Assembly: GCA_028821605.1 (NCBI GenBank)
Contig: JAPPFM010000058.1
Span: 1 to 62,179, forward strand
Length of the DNA: 62,179 nucleotides
Source: Candidatus Poribacteria bacterium
GTDB lineage: Bacteria > Poribacteria > WGA-4E > WGA-3G
Reading direction: 5' to 3'
The notes beneath the pieces were generated by a model. The model was not told the DNA's origin, made no database searches, and saw only the letters and a list, made by a program, of their open reading frames with translations. Both the position numbers and the translations under genes were made by a program. Shown one piece after another: positions 1 through 9,221 of the stretch. Each line of letters begins with the position of its first letter. Within the stretch, counting starts at the first letter, position 1.

Positions 1-1110
1 GGACATACGGATGGTGTTTTCAGCGTGGCATTCAGCCCGGATGGAAACACTCTCGAAAGTTGGAGTTTGGGCGACCCGATCCATCTGTGGGACGTTCACA
101 CGGGCAACTCCATCCGAACACTCACGGGACATACGACTGGGGGCGAAAGCGTGTCATTCAGTCCGGAGGGCAACATACTCGCAAGTTGGAGTTTGGAGGA
201 TGGCACAATCCGTTTGTGGGACGTTCAGACTGGCACACAGATACACACCCTCACAGGACATAAGGGTTTGGGCAAAAGCGTATCATTCAGTCCGGAGGGC
301 AACATACTCGCAACTGGGAGTTCGGACGCTACCGTCCGTCTGTGGGACGTTCACACGGGCAACCCCATCCGAACCCTCACGGGGCATACGCATTGGGTCA
401 ATAGCGTGTCATTCAGTCCGGATGGAAACACTCTCGCAAGTGGAAGTTTGGATGGCACAATTTTGCTGTGGAGCCTTGCACCCGAACCCCCGCGCCTCGC
501 TGGAAATGTCAATGACGATGATGAAGTCAACATCCAAGATCTCGTCGCCGTCGCAGCAGCACTCGGGCAAGTCGGTGAAAACGCTGCGGATGTCAACGGT
601 GATGGTGTGGTCAACATCCAAGACCTCGTCGCCGTCGCAGCAGCACTGGGTGAGGTCGCAGCGGCACCTGCTATTGTTCATCAACAAGGGGCAGCTTACC
701 TAACACAGGAAGAAGTGCAGCACTGGCTCACACAGGCACAACAAGCAAACCTCACAGATGCAACTTCCCTAAGAGGTATCCGCTTCCTGGAGCAGCTGCT
801 CGCAGCATTCACGCCAAAAGAGACAGCACTCTTGCCGAACTATCCGAACCCCTTCAACCCAGAGACGTGGATACCGTATCAACTCTCCGAACCTACGGCT
901 GTGACGCTGACCATCCACGACATCCAAGGGCGCGTCGTGCGGGATTTGGACTTAGGACATCAGCGTGCGGGGATGTATCACACTCGGAGCCGTGCCGCGT
1001 ATTGGGACGGCAGGAACGCGCAGGGTGAACCCGTGGCAAGCGGGGTCTATTTCTATACGCTCAAAGCGGACGATTTCTCGGCGACACGGAAACTCTTGAT
1101 ACGAAAGTAG
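1..1110 (+). CDS. WD40-repeat / dockerin-like secreted protein with T9SS-like tail (5' partial)
   Basis: The frame is open to the left edge, so this is the C-terminal part of a longer protein; the GTG at 25 is internal. Counting from base 1, residues 1-158 hold four WD40 repeats (GHT...LWDV). Residues about 167-218 hold two calcium-binding dockerin type I-like repeats of the form DVNGDGVVNIQDL. Residues about 276-369 are a FlgD/T9SS-type C-terminal domain beginning LLPNYPNPFNPETWIPY and ending KLLIRK. WD40 blades usually make a protein-binding propeller, and the tail type is associated with export or surface sorting in Bacteroidetes and related phyla. The whole is probably an extracytoplasmic scaffold. 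The N-terminus and any signal peptide lie outside the window. Substrate or partner unknown. Confidence 0.85.
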   Translation, partial: GHTDGVFSVAFSPDGNTLESWSLGDPIHLWDVHTGNSIRTLTGHTTGGESVSFSPEGNILASWSLEDGTIRLWDVQTGTQIHTLTGHKGLGKSVSFSPEGNILATGSSDATVRLWDVHTGNPIRTLTGHTHWVNSVSFSPDGNTLASGSLDGTILLWSLAPEPPRLAGNVNDDDEVNIQDLVAVAAALGQVGENAADVNGDGVVNIQDLVAVAAALGEVAAAPAIVHQQGAAYLTQEEVQHWLTQAQQANLTDATSLRGIRFLEQLLAAFTPKETALLPNYPNPFNPETWIPYQLSEPTAVTLTIHDIQGRVVRDLDLGHQRAGMYHTRSRAAYWDGRNAQGEPVASGVYFYTLKADDFSATRKLLIRK

Positions 1111-1172
1111 GCTCCGCTGACGCTATCTGCATCGACAAAGGAAACTATAGTTAAAAATTAGGAGAACTGACT

Positions 1173-2459
1173 ATGATGAAGTTACGTCAACTTGGATTTT
1201 TGTGTATCACTTTACTATGTCTTATTCCCAACGCAATCGCTCAAGGTTTTGGCATTTTAGAGCCAAGCAAGGAAATACTTGAGCCAGTATTTGACAATCG
1301 AAGTATCGCTATGGGTAACACAGCGATCACTACGCCGAGAGGCAGTAGCGCGATCTTCTCAAACCCATCAATCCTCGCGACATTCTCTAAACCACAGTTC
1401 CAGTTGGGTGGAAAACTTCTGTACGGGACAATTACGTCCGAGGCGGTGAACGAGAACGAACTTTACGAGTCATACAAAGCCGAGTATCCGCCCTTCCCAA
1501 GTCGGTCATATTTCGCGTTTGCGATGCCCTATCAGGCACCTAACACGCGATTGAAGCTCACCTTTGGCATAGGGTACCAGCGGAACGAAGGCGCGAAATG
1601 GGAATCGGAGGCAGTTTGGCTGGAGGAAGAGGTGTCCGAGGAAAAAGGCGAATTGGTAGACATTCGCATGACATCAAACAACACCGGCAGAACCTCGGGG
1701 CATTTGAGCACACTCACCCCGGGAGTCGCCCTTAATCTACAAGACAGATATTTTTTCGGTTTGACGTTCAGCCGAACGCTTGGCGGGATTATTTCCACAA
1801 GTGAATCGAAACGTTTAGATCAGCAAACCAAAATAGACTCGGATCAAAAACAATCCGCAACGTTCTTGAGAATTGGCGCGCTTGCGAAGGTAACCCCTGT
1901 GCTCTCTGTCGGTCTGATGTACCGCGGCGGATTCAAATGGGAATTCGGTGAGACAATCACGAAAACTTACGAGGGCGGTGAACTTGAGACAGATAGAGAG
2001 CAATCCTTCGCGGTGCTAACGGTACCTGGTGTCTGGGGGATCGGCGCAGAATATAGGGTATCCCCTGAATTGATTACGACGATAGAAATACAATCACGTC
2101 CATTTTCTGAACTTCGATGGGCGAGAGGCGTTGATAGACAGCTATTTGTTGACAACGGTTTTAATTTTTCCGTTGGTGCAGAGTATCTGGGAGCAGGCTT
2201 TCCGCTTCGCTTTGGTGCCTTTCGGGAGGCGATTCCGTTTGTAGATGAAAACGACGCTGCCCCATTGCGTCTTCTCGGACTGACTGCAGGCATCGGTTCT
2301 GATGGAGAAGCAGATTTCTCTTGGGATGCTTCGGTACGCTTTGGCACCTGGGAACAAGTGAATAATGTAGGGCAAAAATACTCGGAAAACCTCATGCGTG
2401 CCAGTATTTCAGCGACGTATCGCTTCAATACGAATTTTGGTTCGTCCACTATAAACTAA
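1173..2459 (+). CDS. Predicted outer-membrane beta-barrel protein (FadL/PorV-like)
   Basis: 428 aa with a clear Sec signal peptide (MMKLRQLGFLCITLLCLIPNAIAQ) and an AGGAGA ribosome site 7 bases before the ATG. After the signal comes RSIAMGNTAITTPRGSSAIFSN, a segment like the 'GxAxxxxxxAxFxNPA' start of FadL/PorV/PorQ-type barrels. The rest is rich in alternating beta-strand segments, and the C-terminus is ASISATYRFNTNF, as expected for a last barrel strand. It is probably an outer-membrane transporter or secretion-associated barrel. The substrate cannot be read from sequence. It follows the WD40 gene by 62 bases and may be cotranscribed with it. The barrel class is inferred; no specific family was confirmed. 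Confidence 0.65.
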   Translation: MMKLRQLGFLCITLLCLIPNAIAQGFGILEPSKEILEPVFDNRSIAMGNTAITTPRGSSAIFSNPSILATFSKPQFQLGGKLLYGTITSEAVNENELYESYKAEYPPFPSRSYFAFAMPYQAPNTRLKLTFGIGYQRNEGAKWESEAVWLEEEVSEEKGELVDIRMTSNNTGRTSGHLSTLTPGVALNLQDRYFFGLTFSRTLGGIISTSESKRLDQQTKIDSDQKQSATFLRIGALAKVTPVLSVGLMYRGGFKWEFGETITKTYEGGELETDREQSFAVLTVPGVWGIGAEYRVSPELITTIEIQSRPFSELRWARGVDRQLFVDNGFNFSVGAEYLGAGFPLRFGAFREAIPFVDENDAAPLRLLGLTAGIGSDGEADFSWDASVRFGTWEQVNNVGQKYSENLMRASISATYRFNTNFGSSTIN

Positions 2460-2570
2460 TGTAAGTCCCATAACGGGTAAAGCACAACGAAAACAACTCT
2501 TACGATACTTATTTTTTCCAAAGGTTGAAGAGAATGTAGCACGCCGAGAACAGGTAAGTGTTAGTGCTGT

Positions 2571-3728
2571 TTATGATGGTGAAATAGAGGTTATTTCAAG
2601 ACTTTTCTGATTCAAGGCATACACCCGAATCTGTTCCCACTTCCGTTTCGACCTATGTGTTGCGACCCGCCTCTTAAAGAGTGCCACCTCCCTAAAACCG
2701 GCTTCGGCGATTACCACTTCCAAATTGTCAATCGCTTTTGGACCAGAGGCATCCGCGTAGCCCAATAAAATTGTGCCGTCAGGTTTCAGGAAATTTGAGA
2801 CCTGCCCAAAAAAACGTTTCACTGTTTTCTGCTTTTCATCGTGGATCGCGAGTTCTGCACGGTTGCGCACGCGGGCAACAACCCACGGTGCATTGAAGAT
2901 AATCACATCAAATTGGTGGGACGGAAACGGATCAAATAGGTCACCGGCGGGCATGACGCGGACAGCGTCTGAATCTGGAAGGAGACGTTGAAGGTTTAGT
3001 TTTGTTGTCGCGACAGCTTCGGGGAGTAGGTCGGACGTATATAATTCAACCCCTTCACCCAATTCCTGCCGTGCCAATAAGGTCAAACACCCACTGCCAC
3101 ACCCAATGTCGGCAACAGTAGCAGGATTTGAGTGACGGACGAACTGGAGTGCCTCTTGGAAGCACGCAATCGTTTCCTGTGAGCGCGGCGCGAGGACGTT
3201 TTCGGAAGCGATAAGGGCAGCATTAAGTGCACGGACCGGGTAGGTTTCTGCCAGCGCTTGTTGAATCTGTTGAATTTTTGTTACGGGTAGGAGAAAAGGT
3301 TTCCCTTCATTCGCTCCGGCTGGTTCTCCTGCGAGTTCCAACAAGTACGGAAGGACAGGCGCGGGTTCAACCTGTAAGATTCCGTCTGCGTCTGCCCAAC
3401 AGACGAGTTTTGCTAAGGCTTCCTTCAGGGCGTGGCTTGCGGATCTCCGATGCGAATCTCTCTGATCTCGTCGTTTAGCGTTCCGGTCAGCGTGTTGGAT
3501 TAAATCCTGTTTGTGGCGTTGGATATAGTCCATCACTTGTGTAATCTGTTCCCACTCTCCCTCCACAACGGCAACGCCGCCGTGACGGATATGCGTGAAG
3601 ATTCGATTGAGATGTCTTAATTCTTGGTGAGCGAACAGTTTAACGCGCGGGCGAGCGAAAACCGCTTCCCGGCATTTAGCAGGGACATAGAGTTCACCGA
3701 TGTTGGTAACCGAATAGAAAGAGGTCAT
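2571..3728 (-). CDS. Class I SAM-dependent methyltransferase, RsmC/PrmA-like (MTS domain)
   Basis: 385 aa. The second half has the SAM-binding motif DIGCGSGCLTLLA, followed by an acidic loop (YTSDLLPEAV) and the motif FNAPW, a variant of the NPPY/NPPF loop of MTS-type methyltransferases that modify amino groups in nucleic acids or proteins. The first ~190 residues are a separate domain with no clear family match. Substrate is unknown; rRNA or a ribosomal protein would be typical. It lies 30 bases after the oxidoreductase gene on the same strand, so the two may share a transcript. Confidence 0.75.
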   Translation of the reverse strand: MTSFYSVTNIGELYVPAKCREAVFARPRVKLFAHQELRHLNRIFTHIRHGGVAVVEGEWEQITQVMDYIQRHKQDLIQHADRNAKRRDQRDSHRRSASHALKEALAKLVCWADADGILQVEPAPVLPYLLELAGEPAGANEGKPFLLPVTKIQQIQQALAETYPVRALNAALIASENVLAPRSQETIACFQEALQFVRHSNPATVADIGCGSGCLTLLARQELGEGVELYTSDLLPEAVATTKLNLQRLLPDSDAVRVMPAGDLFDPFPSHQFDVIIFNAPWVVARVRNRAELAIHDEKQKTVKRFFGQVSNFLKPDGTILLGYADASGPKAIDNLEVVIAEAGFREVALFKRRVATHRSKRKWEQIRVYALNQKSLEITSISPS

Positions 3729-3758
3729 TTTTATGGAAAGGAGTGGACATTTATGGTG

Positions 3759-4838
3759 CTAACGGATCGGGACGATTTCACCGGTTTTGACCGATTCCGC
3801 CTCTTTATAGCAGAGGAGCAGTGCGTCTCTCGCACCGACACCAGAGAGTGCCGTCGGTTCGCTTTCCCAATCAATGGCATCAATTGCGTATTGAAGTTCA
3901 CCCACAAAGGCATCAATCGGATCGACATCCCCTAAATCAACTTGCTCGACCTCGCCTTCGTCGTTCAAGAGTGTTAGCGGCACTGCGGTAGATGCTTCAC
4001 CTGCCAATGTTGAGAAGTCATAGAGGAGCGTGGCTTTTTCAAGGTAAATTTCAAACCCGTGTGAGAACGCGCGCCCGCGTTGCGAGATCCCTCCAGAAGA
4101 ACAGCTGACAGCGATCTCCTTATCGTTGTAAATGTATTGAGTTGTCAGGTAGTCCACATAGTTCTCACCAGCAAGTTTGCCTTGTGAGAATACGGCATCG
4201 GGGACACCACAGAGGAGTTGAATGAAATGGGTATCGTGAATATGCAAATCAATGCCGGGACCGCCGCTCTTTTCAAGGTCAGCGACATCTCGCGACCAAC
4301 TCGGTCTGGAAATAATGCGTTTAAAATGCGCCCCAAGGAGCTCACCGTATTTTCCCTCTTCAACGATCCTTTTCGCATACGCGTATTCGGCGAAGAAGGG
4401 CAGTACATGTGCTACCATCAGGAAACAAGGACTTTCAAGTGCTTCCTTCCGCTCCTCACCTATTTTTTCTGCAAGTTCAACGAGCTCGTTGGCATCGTCC
4501 ATGGAGATAGAGATCGGTTTTTCGACGAGGGTGTGTTTTCCGGCTTCAAGGGATGCCATACTCACCGGTTTGTGCAGGTGTGTCGGTAAGCAGATATCAA
4601 CGAGATCAACCTCTTCGTCGGCGAGGAGGTCATCAATTTCACTATATGTTCGGACGTTTGAGAGATCTTCCATACCGCCTCGGGGTCCAAAATTACCTTG
4701 GATGCCGGTCCAATCTCCGGCAAGTTTCTTTGGATCTCGTGTGCAGATAGCAACCACTTCGGCACCCGTAATGCGCTGAACAGCGTAGTAGTGAATCATA
4801 CCCATGAATCCGATGCCGACAATTCCGATTTTTGTCAT
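3759..4838 (-). CDS. Gfo/Idh/MocA family NAD(P)-dependent oxidoreductase
   Basis: 359 aa, normal for the family. The N-terminal Rossmann motif is GIVGIGFMGMIHYYAV. The conserved dinucleotide/substrate motif EKPISISMDDANEL (EKP) follows near residue 105, and a GxDLHIHDTHF stretch supplies the catalytic-site His/Asp typical of sugar or inositol dehydrogenases. It probably oxidises or reduces a sugar derivative in the cytoplasm; the exact sugar cannot be read. Neighbours (LamG proteins, PhyH, sugar isomerases elsewhere) fit a glycan or sugar catabolic lifestyle. An internal segment GEERKEALESP is slightly longer than usual but in frame. Confidence 0.88.
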   Translation of the reverse strand: MTKIGIVGIGFMGMIHYYAVQRITGAEVVAICTRDPKKLAGDWTGIQGNFGPRGGMEDLSNVRTYSEIDDLLADEEVDLVDICLPTHLHKPVSMASLEAGKHTLVEKPISISMDDANELVELAEKIGEERKEALESPCFLMVAHVLPFFAEYAYAKRIVEEGKYGELLGAHFKRIISRPSWSRDVADLEKSGGPGIDLHIHDTHFIQLLCGVPDAVFSQGKLAGENYVDYLTTQYIYNDKEIAVSCSSGGISQRGRAFSHGFEIYLEKATLLYDFSTLAGEASTAVPLTLLNDEGEVEQVDLGDVDPIDAFVGELQYAIDAIDWESEPTALSGVGARDALLLCYKEAESVKTGEIVPIR

Positions 4839-4914
4839 TTTTCTGCCCTTATATTAAGAAGGCACAGATGCTTAAGTAACACCTGTGCCGTTGGATATTT
4901 GCGCCGGACAGCAC

Positions 4915-5703
4915 TTAGTAAGCGGCACTTCTCGATTTAATACTGCCCCACGTCGTTGTTGCTTTATCACGCGGCGAAACCGCGAGGAAACCTTCATTCA
5001 TTATCTCGTTGATTTCATCTTCGCTGAGTGCCCGGCGCCAGACCGCAGCTTCGTCAATAGAACCGTTCTCAAAGGTATACCGGGCGCGATCCTTGGAACA
5101 TCCGATCCGCAAGTCCTGATCGTTGGTTCCCTTGAAGTCAAACTTTTGGTCTTGTTCAGCAGCAACTTCGCCATCAACATAGACTTTCATGGTTGACCCA
5201 TCATAAGTTCCAACCACGTGTTGCCATTTCTTGACTTCCAGTGCATGTGGCTTGTTCAGGGTCGGTCTACTGTTGCCGGTCCCCAAGAACATATTAAAAT
5301 TCTTACCGCCGCCGAAGGCACCGATACCGTAGGAGGAATGCTCTCCTCCGTTATGGCAGTTTTTGTCGAACCACTGTGCATCAGTTGCCCAAGCGTCCTG
5401 ATTGATCCAAGCCGCCATCGTGATTTCACCTGTGATTTTCAGTTCATCGGCGGCTGGCACATTCACACAATCCGGACCCTCTTTCGTAATGCGAATCGCA
5501 TCCCCATATTTACCTTTTACAATTTCGGTATTGGCGACGATATTCGCGTCAAGTCCGTTGCCAGAATCATCAACAATCGTCTTCCCCTTGACATTGTCAA
5601 ATGTGAAGTAAACGACGAGTCCTTCCGCGAGATCTGCTGTTGCGTACCCTGCCGAGATGAGCATCAGCGTGATAAGCACAGCATAACTAAATAGCAACCT
5701 CAT
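4915..5703 (-). CDS. Secreted LamG/concanavalin-like protein with TTWG tail (copy 1)
   Basis: 262 aa: signal peptide (MRLLFSYAVLITLMLISAGYA), then one LamG (Laminin_G_3-type) domain running from LAEGLVVYFTFDNVKG to SIDEAAVWRRALSEDEI, the usual start and end of this fold. It ends in AVSPRDKATTTWGSIK plus a short tail. LamG domains commonly bind glycans or surfaces. It is a tandem paralogue of the next gene upstream on the same strand, with the same domain, signal type and tail. A promoter just upstream suggests independent transcription. Extracytoplasmic location is well supported; ligand unknown. Confidence 0.85.
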   Translation of the reverse strand: MRLLFSYAVLITLMLISAGYATADLAEGLVVYFTFDNVKGKTIVDDSGNGLDANIVANTEIVKGKYGDAIRITKEGPDCVNVPAADELKITGEITMAAWINQDAWATDAQWFDKNCHNGGEHSSYGIGAFGGGKNFNMFLGTGNSRPTLNKPHALEVKKWQHVVGTYDGSTMKVYVDGEVAAEQDQKFDFKGTNDQDLRIGCSKDRARYTFENGSIDEAAVWRRALSEDEINEIMNEGFLAVSPRDKATTTWGSIKSRSAAY

Positions 5704-5771
5704 TTTGTTTTCCCTCCTGTGGAGTCCTTTTACATTGAAGACAGAAGTCTATTTACTTGTGAAGTCATTAG

Positions 5772-5800
5772 ATTGTATCACAAAACTGAGTCGGGTGCAA
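5772..5800 (-). promoter_or_regulatory. Sigma70-type promoter for the first LamG gene
   Basis: On the minus strand, TTGCAC (-35) and TACAAT (-10) are separated by 17 bases. The predicted start lies about 60 bases before the LamG ATG at 5703. Read directly from sequence; activity is inferred. Confidence 0.55.
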
Positions 5801-5853
5801 TATATTTCTCTTTCACTATGCGAATGGATACGATTTCTATGCTACCGTTTCCG

Positions 5854-6699
5854 TTACGGCTGAAGTGCTTTTCGCTTAATATTTCCCCACGTTGTAGCAA
5901 CCTTGTCTTTTGGTGAAACCGCGAGGAGATTGCCTCGCATAGCATCTCTGATTTCGGTTTCACTGAGCGAACGATTCCATATCGCGACCTCGTCAATAGA
6001 GCCATCTTCAAATGCGTATTCAGGTTTATTTTCGACACATCCAATCCGCAAATCCTTGTCATTGGCACCATTGAAGTTAATACGCCTAAAACCAGCTCTA
6101 GCTGTATCTCTATTGATATTAAGAATGGCTTCTCCATCAAGATAGATTTTTGTAGAGGTGTCCGTACATGTTCCCACGACGTGATGCCATGCGCCATCCT
6201 TCATTTCGTGCTTACTTACGAAGTGCGTCCTGCGTTCACCCCCTAAGATAGTTGCTATAAGGGACTTCTCTTTGAAAAACGCGCCAAGGTTAAGAGAATC
6301 CACACCAAAAACACCCATACCGTATAGTTTATTGGAGTCCCTGCTATGAGTCCCTTTATCAAACCATTGTAAAGAACTTCTCGTCCAATCGTCGTGATAC
6401 ACCCACGCCATCATTGTGATTTCCTCACTGATTTTCAGAGCATCCTCGGACGGGATATTCACACAATCTTCTGTCTTACGCGTGATACGGACAGCGTTCC
6501 CGTATTTGCCCTCGACAAATTTGGTGTTCTTGACAACTTCAGCACTAAGACCGTTGCCGGACTCATCAAGGATTTGCTTACCCTTGACGTTGTCGAACGT
6601 AAAGTAAACGACGAGTCCTTCATCAAGGTCTGCGATTGCGTACGCGCTTGTGATAAACATCAAAGCAATGAGTGAGGCATAAAGAAACAATTGTTTCAT
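5854..6699 (-). CDS. Secreted LamG/concanavalin-like protein with TTWG tail (copy 2)
   Basis: 281 aa: signal peptide (MKQLFLYASLIALMFITSAYA), then a LamG domain starting LDEGLVVYFTFDNVKGK and closing SIDEVAIWNRSLSETEI, then the tail AVSPKDKVATTWGNIK. It is clearly a paralogue of the neighbouring LamG gene. It differs by insertions in the middle (residues ~110-190) around the expected ligand face, as if the pair duplicated and then diverged in binding specificity. Probably exported; ligand unknown. Confidence 0.85.
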   Translation of the reverse strand: MKQLFLYASLIALMFITSAYAIADLDEGLVVYFTFDNVKGKQILDESGNGLSAEVVKNTKFVEGKYGNAVRITRKTEDCVNIPSEDALKISEEITMMAWVYHDDWTRSSLQWFDKGTHSRDSNKLYGMGVFGVDSLNLGAFFKEKSLIATILGGERRTHFVSKHEMKDGAWHHVVGTCTDTSTKIYLDGEAILNINRDTARAGFRRINFNGANDKDLRIGCVENKPEYAFEDGSIDEVAIWNRSLSETEIRDAMRGNLLAVSPKDKVATTWGNIKRKALQP

Positions 6700-6784
6700 T
6701 TTATTTAACTTCGTGAAGGATTCAACTTTGTTAGGACTTATGGAGAATTCAACAGGTTTCTTTATCGCGATGGGGAGATCGCTC

Positions 6785-7621
6785 CTACAGATCGGTTGCG
6801 AGTATATTATTCATGACCTCTTCCCATCTGCCCTCAAATTTCTCGCCAAACTCGGTTTCTCCACCGGTCGCAAGTGGACCACGGAGCATCGGTTTAGTTG
6901 TGTTGTTCCGCTCCCAGAGTTCTTTGCCGCCGAAATCGTTGTGGAGGAAGTGAAGTGCTACGCCTGCCCGTTCTTTATTGGAGAGGTTGGACTTGGTGCA
7001 GTGCGCCACGCCGTAGCAGAAGAAGAGCACACCGCCTGCTTTCAATTCGATAGGTACAGCGCGTTCTTCAGGCGGATCGCACCGAATGTGATGGTCACTC
7101 AGTGGGTCCTTATAATGTTCATAAGACTCGCGATGGCTGCCCGGTATGACGTGCATGCAGCCGTTCTCAACGTTTGCATCGTGGATAGCAATCCACATCG
7201 CAGTCCCTCGCAACGGGTCCGCGATTCTGAAGTAAGCGTTGTCTTGATGCCAACTCGTGCCGATACCGACTTTAGGTGGTTTCCAGAACGCCTGATCTAA
7301 CTCCAACATAAATTCATCACCGATGAGTTGCTGAACAGCCGAGATGACCCTTGGATGAAAGGGCAGTGCTTTGTGCAAGTCGCTGCGGTTATTGAGTGGA
7401 ATTACCTGCAGATTTTGCCGTTCACCCTCATTATCGCGCTTGGTTCCATCTTCTTGCACTGCACAATTGATACCGGTTCCGTTTTCGAGTTCAGTATCGT
7501 AAATCCGTTCTAATTCCAGTCGGAGGGCTTTCGCTTCAACGGGATCGAAAAATCCTTCGATGGCAAGGTATCCATTGTTTCGGAATCGCGCGAGCTGCTT
7601 CTCACTTAACTGCATTGTCAA
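6785..7621 (-). CDS. Phytanoyl-CoA dioxygenase (PhyH) family protein
   Basis: 278 aa, normal for bacterial PhyH proteins, which are Fe(II)/2-oxoglutarate oxygenases that hydroxylate small molecules. The metal triad is visible: His125 and Asp127 in TSWHQDNAYF, and His207 in GVAHCTKSNL. Arg218 is placed to bind 2-oxoglutarate. All key residues are present, so it should be active. Substrate unknown; PhyH families are expanded in sponge-associated Poribacteria and related lineages. It lies 56 bases after the ATP-grasp-like gene on the same strand, separated by a hairpin, and may share its transcript. Confidence 0.88.
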   Translation of the reverse strand: MTMQLSEKQLARFRNNGYLAIEGFFDPVEAKALRLELERIYDTELENGTGINCAVQEDGTKRDNEGERQNLQVIPLNNRSDLHKALPFHPRVISAVQQLIGDEFMLELDQAFWKPPKVGIGTSWHQDNAYFRIADPLRGTAMWIAIHDANVENGCMHVIPGSHRESYEHYKDPLSDHHIRCDPPEERAVPIELKAGGVLFFCYGVAHCTKSNLSNKERAGVALHFLHNDFGGKELWERNNTTKPMLRGPLATGGETEFGEKFEGRWEEVMNNILATDL

Positions 7622-7647
7622 ACTACCTTCTTTATTTTATGGGATCC

Positions 7648-7668
7648 GGTGCGGTTTCAAACCGCACC
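7648..7668. repeat. Perfect intergenic hairpin GGTGCGGTTT-C-AAACCGCACC
   Basis: A perfect 10-bp inverted repeat with a single-base centre lies between the ATP-grasp-like and PhyH genes. It is REP-like. A related 9-bp hairpin (GGTTCGGTT/AACCGAACC) sits at 28777-28798. It could attenuate or stabilise the transcript, but there is no U-run to make it an intrinsic terminator. Confidence 0.6.
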
Positions 7669-7677
7669 TACCTTCGG

Positions 7678-9081
7678 TTAACGTTGTGCGCACGGCACGA
7701 TAATAGAATCTACCATGCCGTGTAAAATTTTCTTGTCGGCTGGACAGACCGCGGCTTGCATACCCCCCAATTTGACCGTGTTTCCAACGACGAAATAGTA
7801 GGGTCGGAGAAGGGGACGGCACGCCATCTCCTGGACATCACCGGCATCAAAATCATAATACTGCATCCGTACCCGTTCAGCAGTGTGGAACTTCTGTAAG
7901 ACGTGCGGGTTTTTCTCAAAATTTTCAAGGCTGTTTTCGATGACGGCTTCCCACTCCTCCGTAGGAAGATCGTGTCCGATCGCTACGCCGCGGCTCCCCC
8001 ATGCGAGTTCGGAAAAACCGGACGGTTTGATAACCAACTCCCGTTGTTTCTGTGTCACAGTGCTGAGCTGCCGCCAATCCGTTACAGCATTTCCATCTAC
8101 CTCCAAGTTGGGAATCACGGCGTGTGGTGGTAGGGGACGTGCATCAATGACCCACGTTTCTGGAATTGCTTGTTGTAGGAAGGGATAGGTTTTTTTTCCG
8201 AGATGGCGTTTCCAAAAGGGTTGGAGCGTCGGATGATGGAAAAGCGCAAGACACAACTTCTCTTCGAGATAGGATTTCGGTGGAGGTGTCATTACAACGT
8301 TACGTTTTTTAGCACTATAGAACATCAATTCCGCTTTCGGGATATTGGGCAGATCGAACAATTCATAGAAACGATATATGACATCGACTGCCATTTTACC
8401 TTCCGCGTTCTCGACGAACAGTCCATCTTCAGTAAAAATTACTTCGTGCGGTTTGACGGTGCAAGTTTCCACGCCAACTTCACAAAGTGCACCGGCAAGC
8501 CACATCATCTCCGCACGATAGTCTTCCGATTCATCTGAAACGACGATTGCGAGTGCCGGGTTGTCTTTCTTTGCCAGATTTCGGATCATGTCTGCGTAGC
8601 CGTTCACCATCCCGTCGCTACCACCGATGATCGTATAGCCGAGTTGTGCATAGAGTCTGGAGAGGCACCCTGTTGCGCCGATAAATCCGGGAATTGCGTC
8701 AAGTTCAGTAATCGCCATGCCATCGCCAGTCGGGAGGATGTCAGGACGTAGCACACCAGGCAATTGGCTCTTAAAACGGTTCATCCGCCCATATTGGATG
8801 ACGGTTTCCGGTTTTCCGATTTCCAAATATTCAGCCACCCAAGCAGGTTGAATGCCTCGCGCACTCTGGGAATAGAGTAAATTACAGGCGCGATAGAAAT
8901 TTAGAAGATGTGTACCGAGTTCCTCAAACCATCTCAAGTCTGTCTCGGAAATCCAGAACGGTTCTGGTGAGATACGCCAAGAAGTATTGCAATCGGGATG
9001 GACATCCCGCTTCTCTGCTTCAAATAACTTCGCCTTCGGAATTTCGTCATTAATAAATAGACATTTCGCTTTGGCATCCAA
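7678..9081 (-). CDS. Uncharacterised protein, possible circularly permuted ATP-grasp fold
   Basis: 467 aa from a TTG start at 9081; no ATG is available for more than 100 codons. The segment ITELDAIPGFIGATG, the two basic patches RFKSQLPGVLRPD and VIKPSGFSELAWGSRG, and the late acidic segment YYDFDAGDVQEMACRPLLRP resemble the substrate and ATP-binding layout of circularly permuted ATP-grasp / glutathionylspermidine-synthase-like ligases. That is a fold-level guess, not a confident family call. If right, it would join a carboxylate to an amine or thiol. The upstream sequence contains the recurring CCGCAAGG leader. Adjacent PhyH and serA genes hint at small-molecule or amino-acid modification. 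Confidence 0.5.
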   Translation of the reverse strand: MDAKAKCLFINDEIPKAKLFEAEKRDVHPDCNTSWRISPEPFWISETDLRWFEELGTHLLNFYRACNLLYSQSARGIQPAWVAEYLEIGKPETVIQYGRMNRFKSQLPGVLRPDILPTGDGMAITELDAIPGFIGATGCLSRLYAQLGYTIIGGSDGMVNGYADMIRNLAKKDNPALAIVVSDESEDYRAEMMWLAGALCEVGVETCTVKPHEVIFTEDGLFVENAEGKMAVDVIYRFYELFDLPNIPKAELMFYSAKKRNVVMTPPPKSYLEEKLCLALFHHPTLQPFWKRHLGKKTYPFLQQAIPETWVIDARPLPPHAVIPNLEVDGNAVTDWRQLSTVTQKQRELVIKPSGFSELAWGSRGVAIGHDLPTEEWEAVIENSLENFEKNPHVLQKFHTAERVRMQYYDFDAGDVQEMACRPLLRPYYFVVGNTVKLGGMQAAVCPADKKILHGMVDSIIVPCAQR

Positions 9082-9221
9082 TTTTAATTTTTTAATTATT
9101 CCTTGCGGTTAAACAACGTGCGTCTGAATTATCAAGTACGTTCCTTAAATCCGCCCTCCATTACATTACGGGCTTGGTTTTCGATGCTACAAAGAATCAT
9201 TAATTATTCCCTGCCGTTTGG

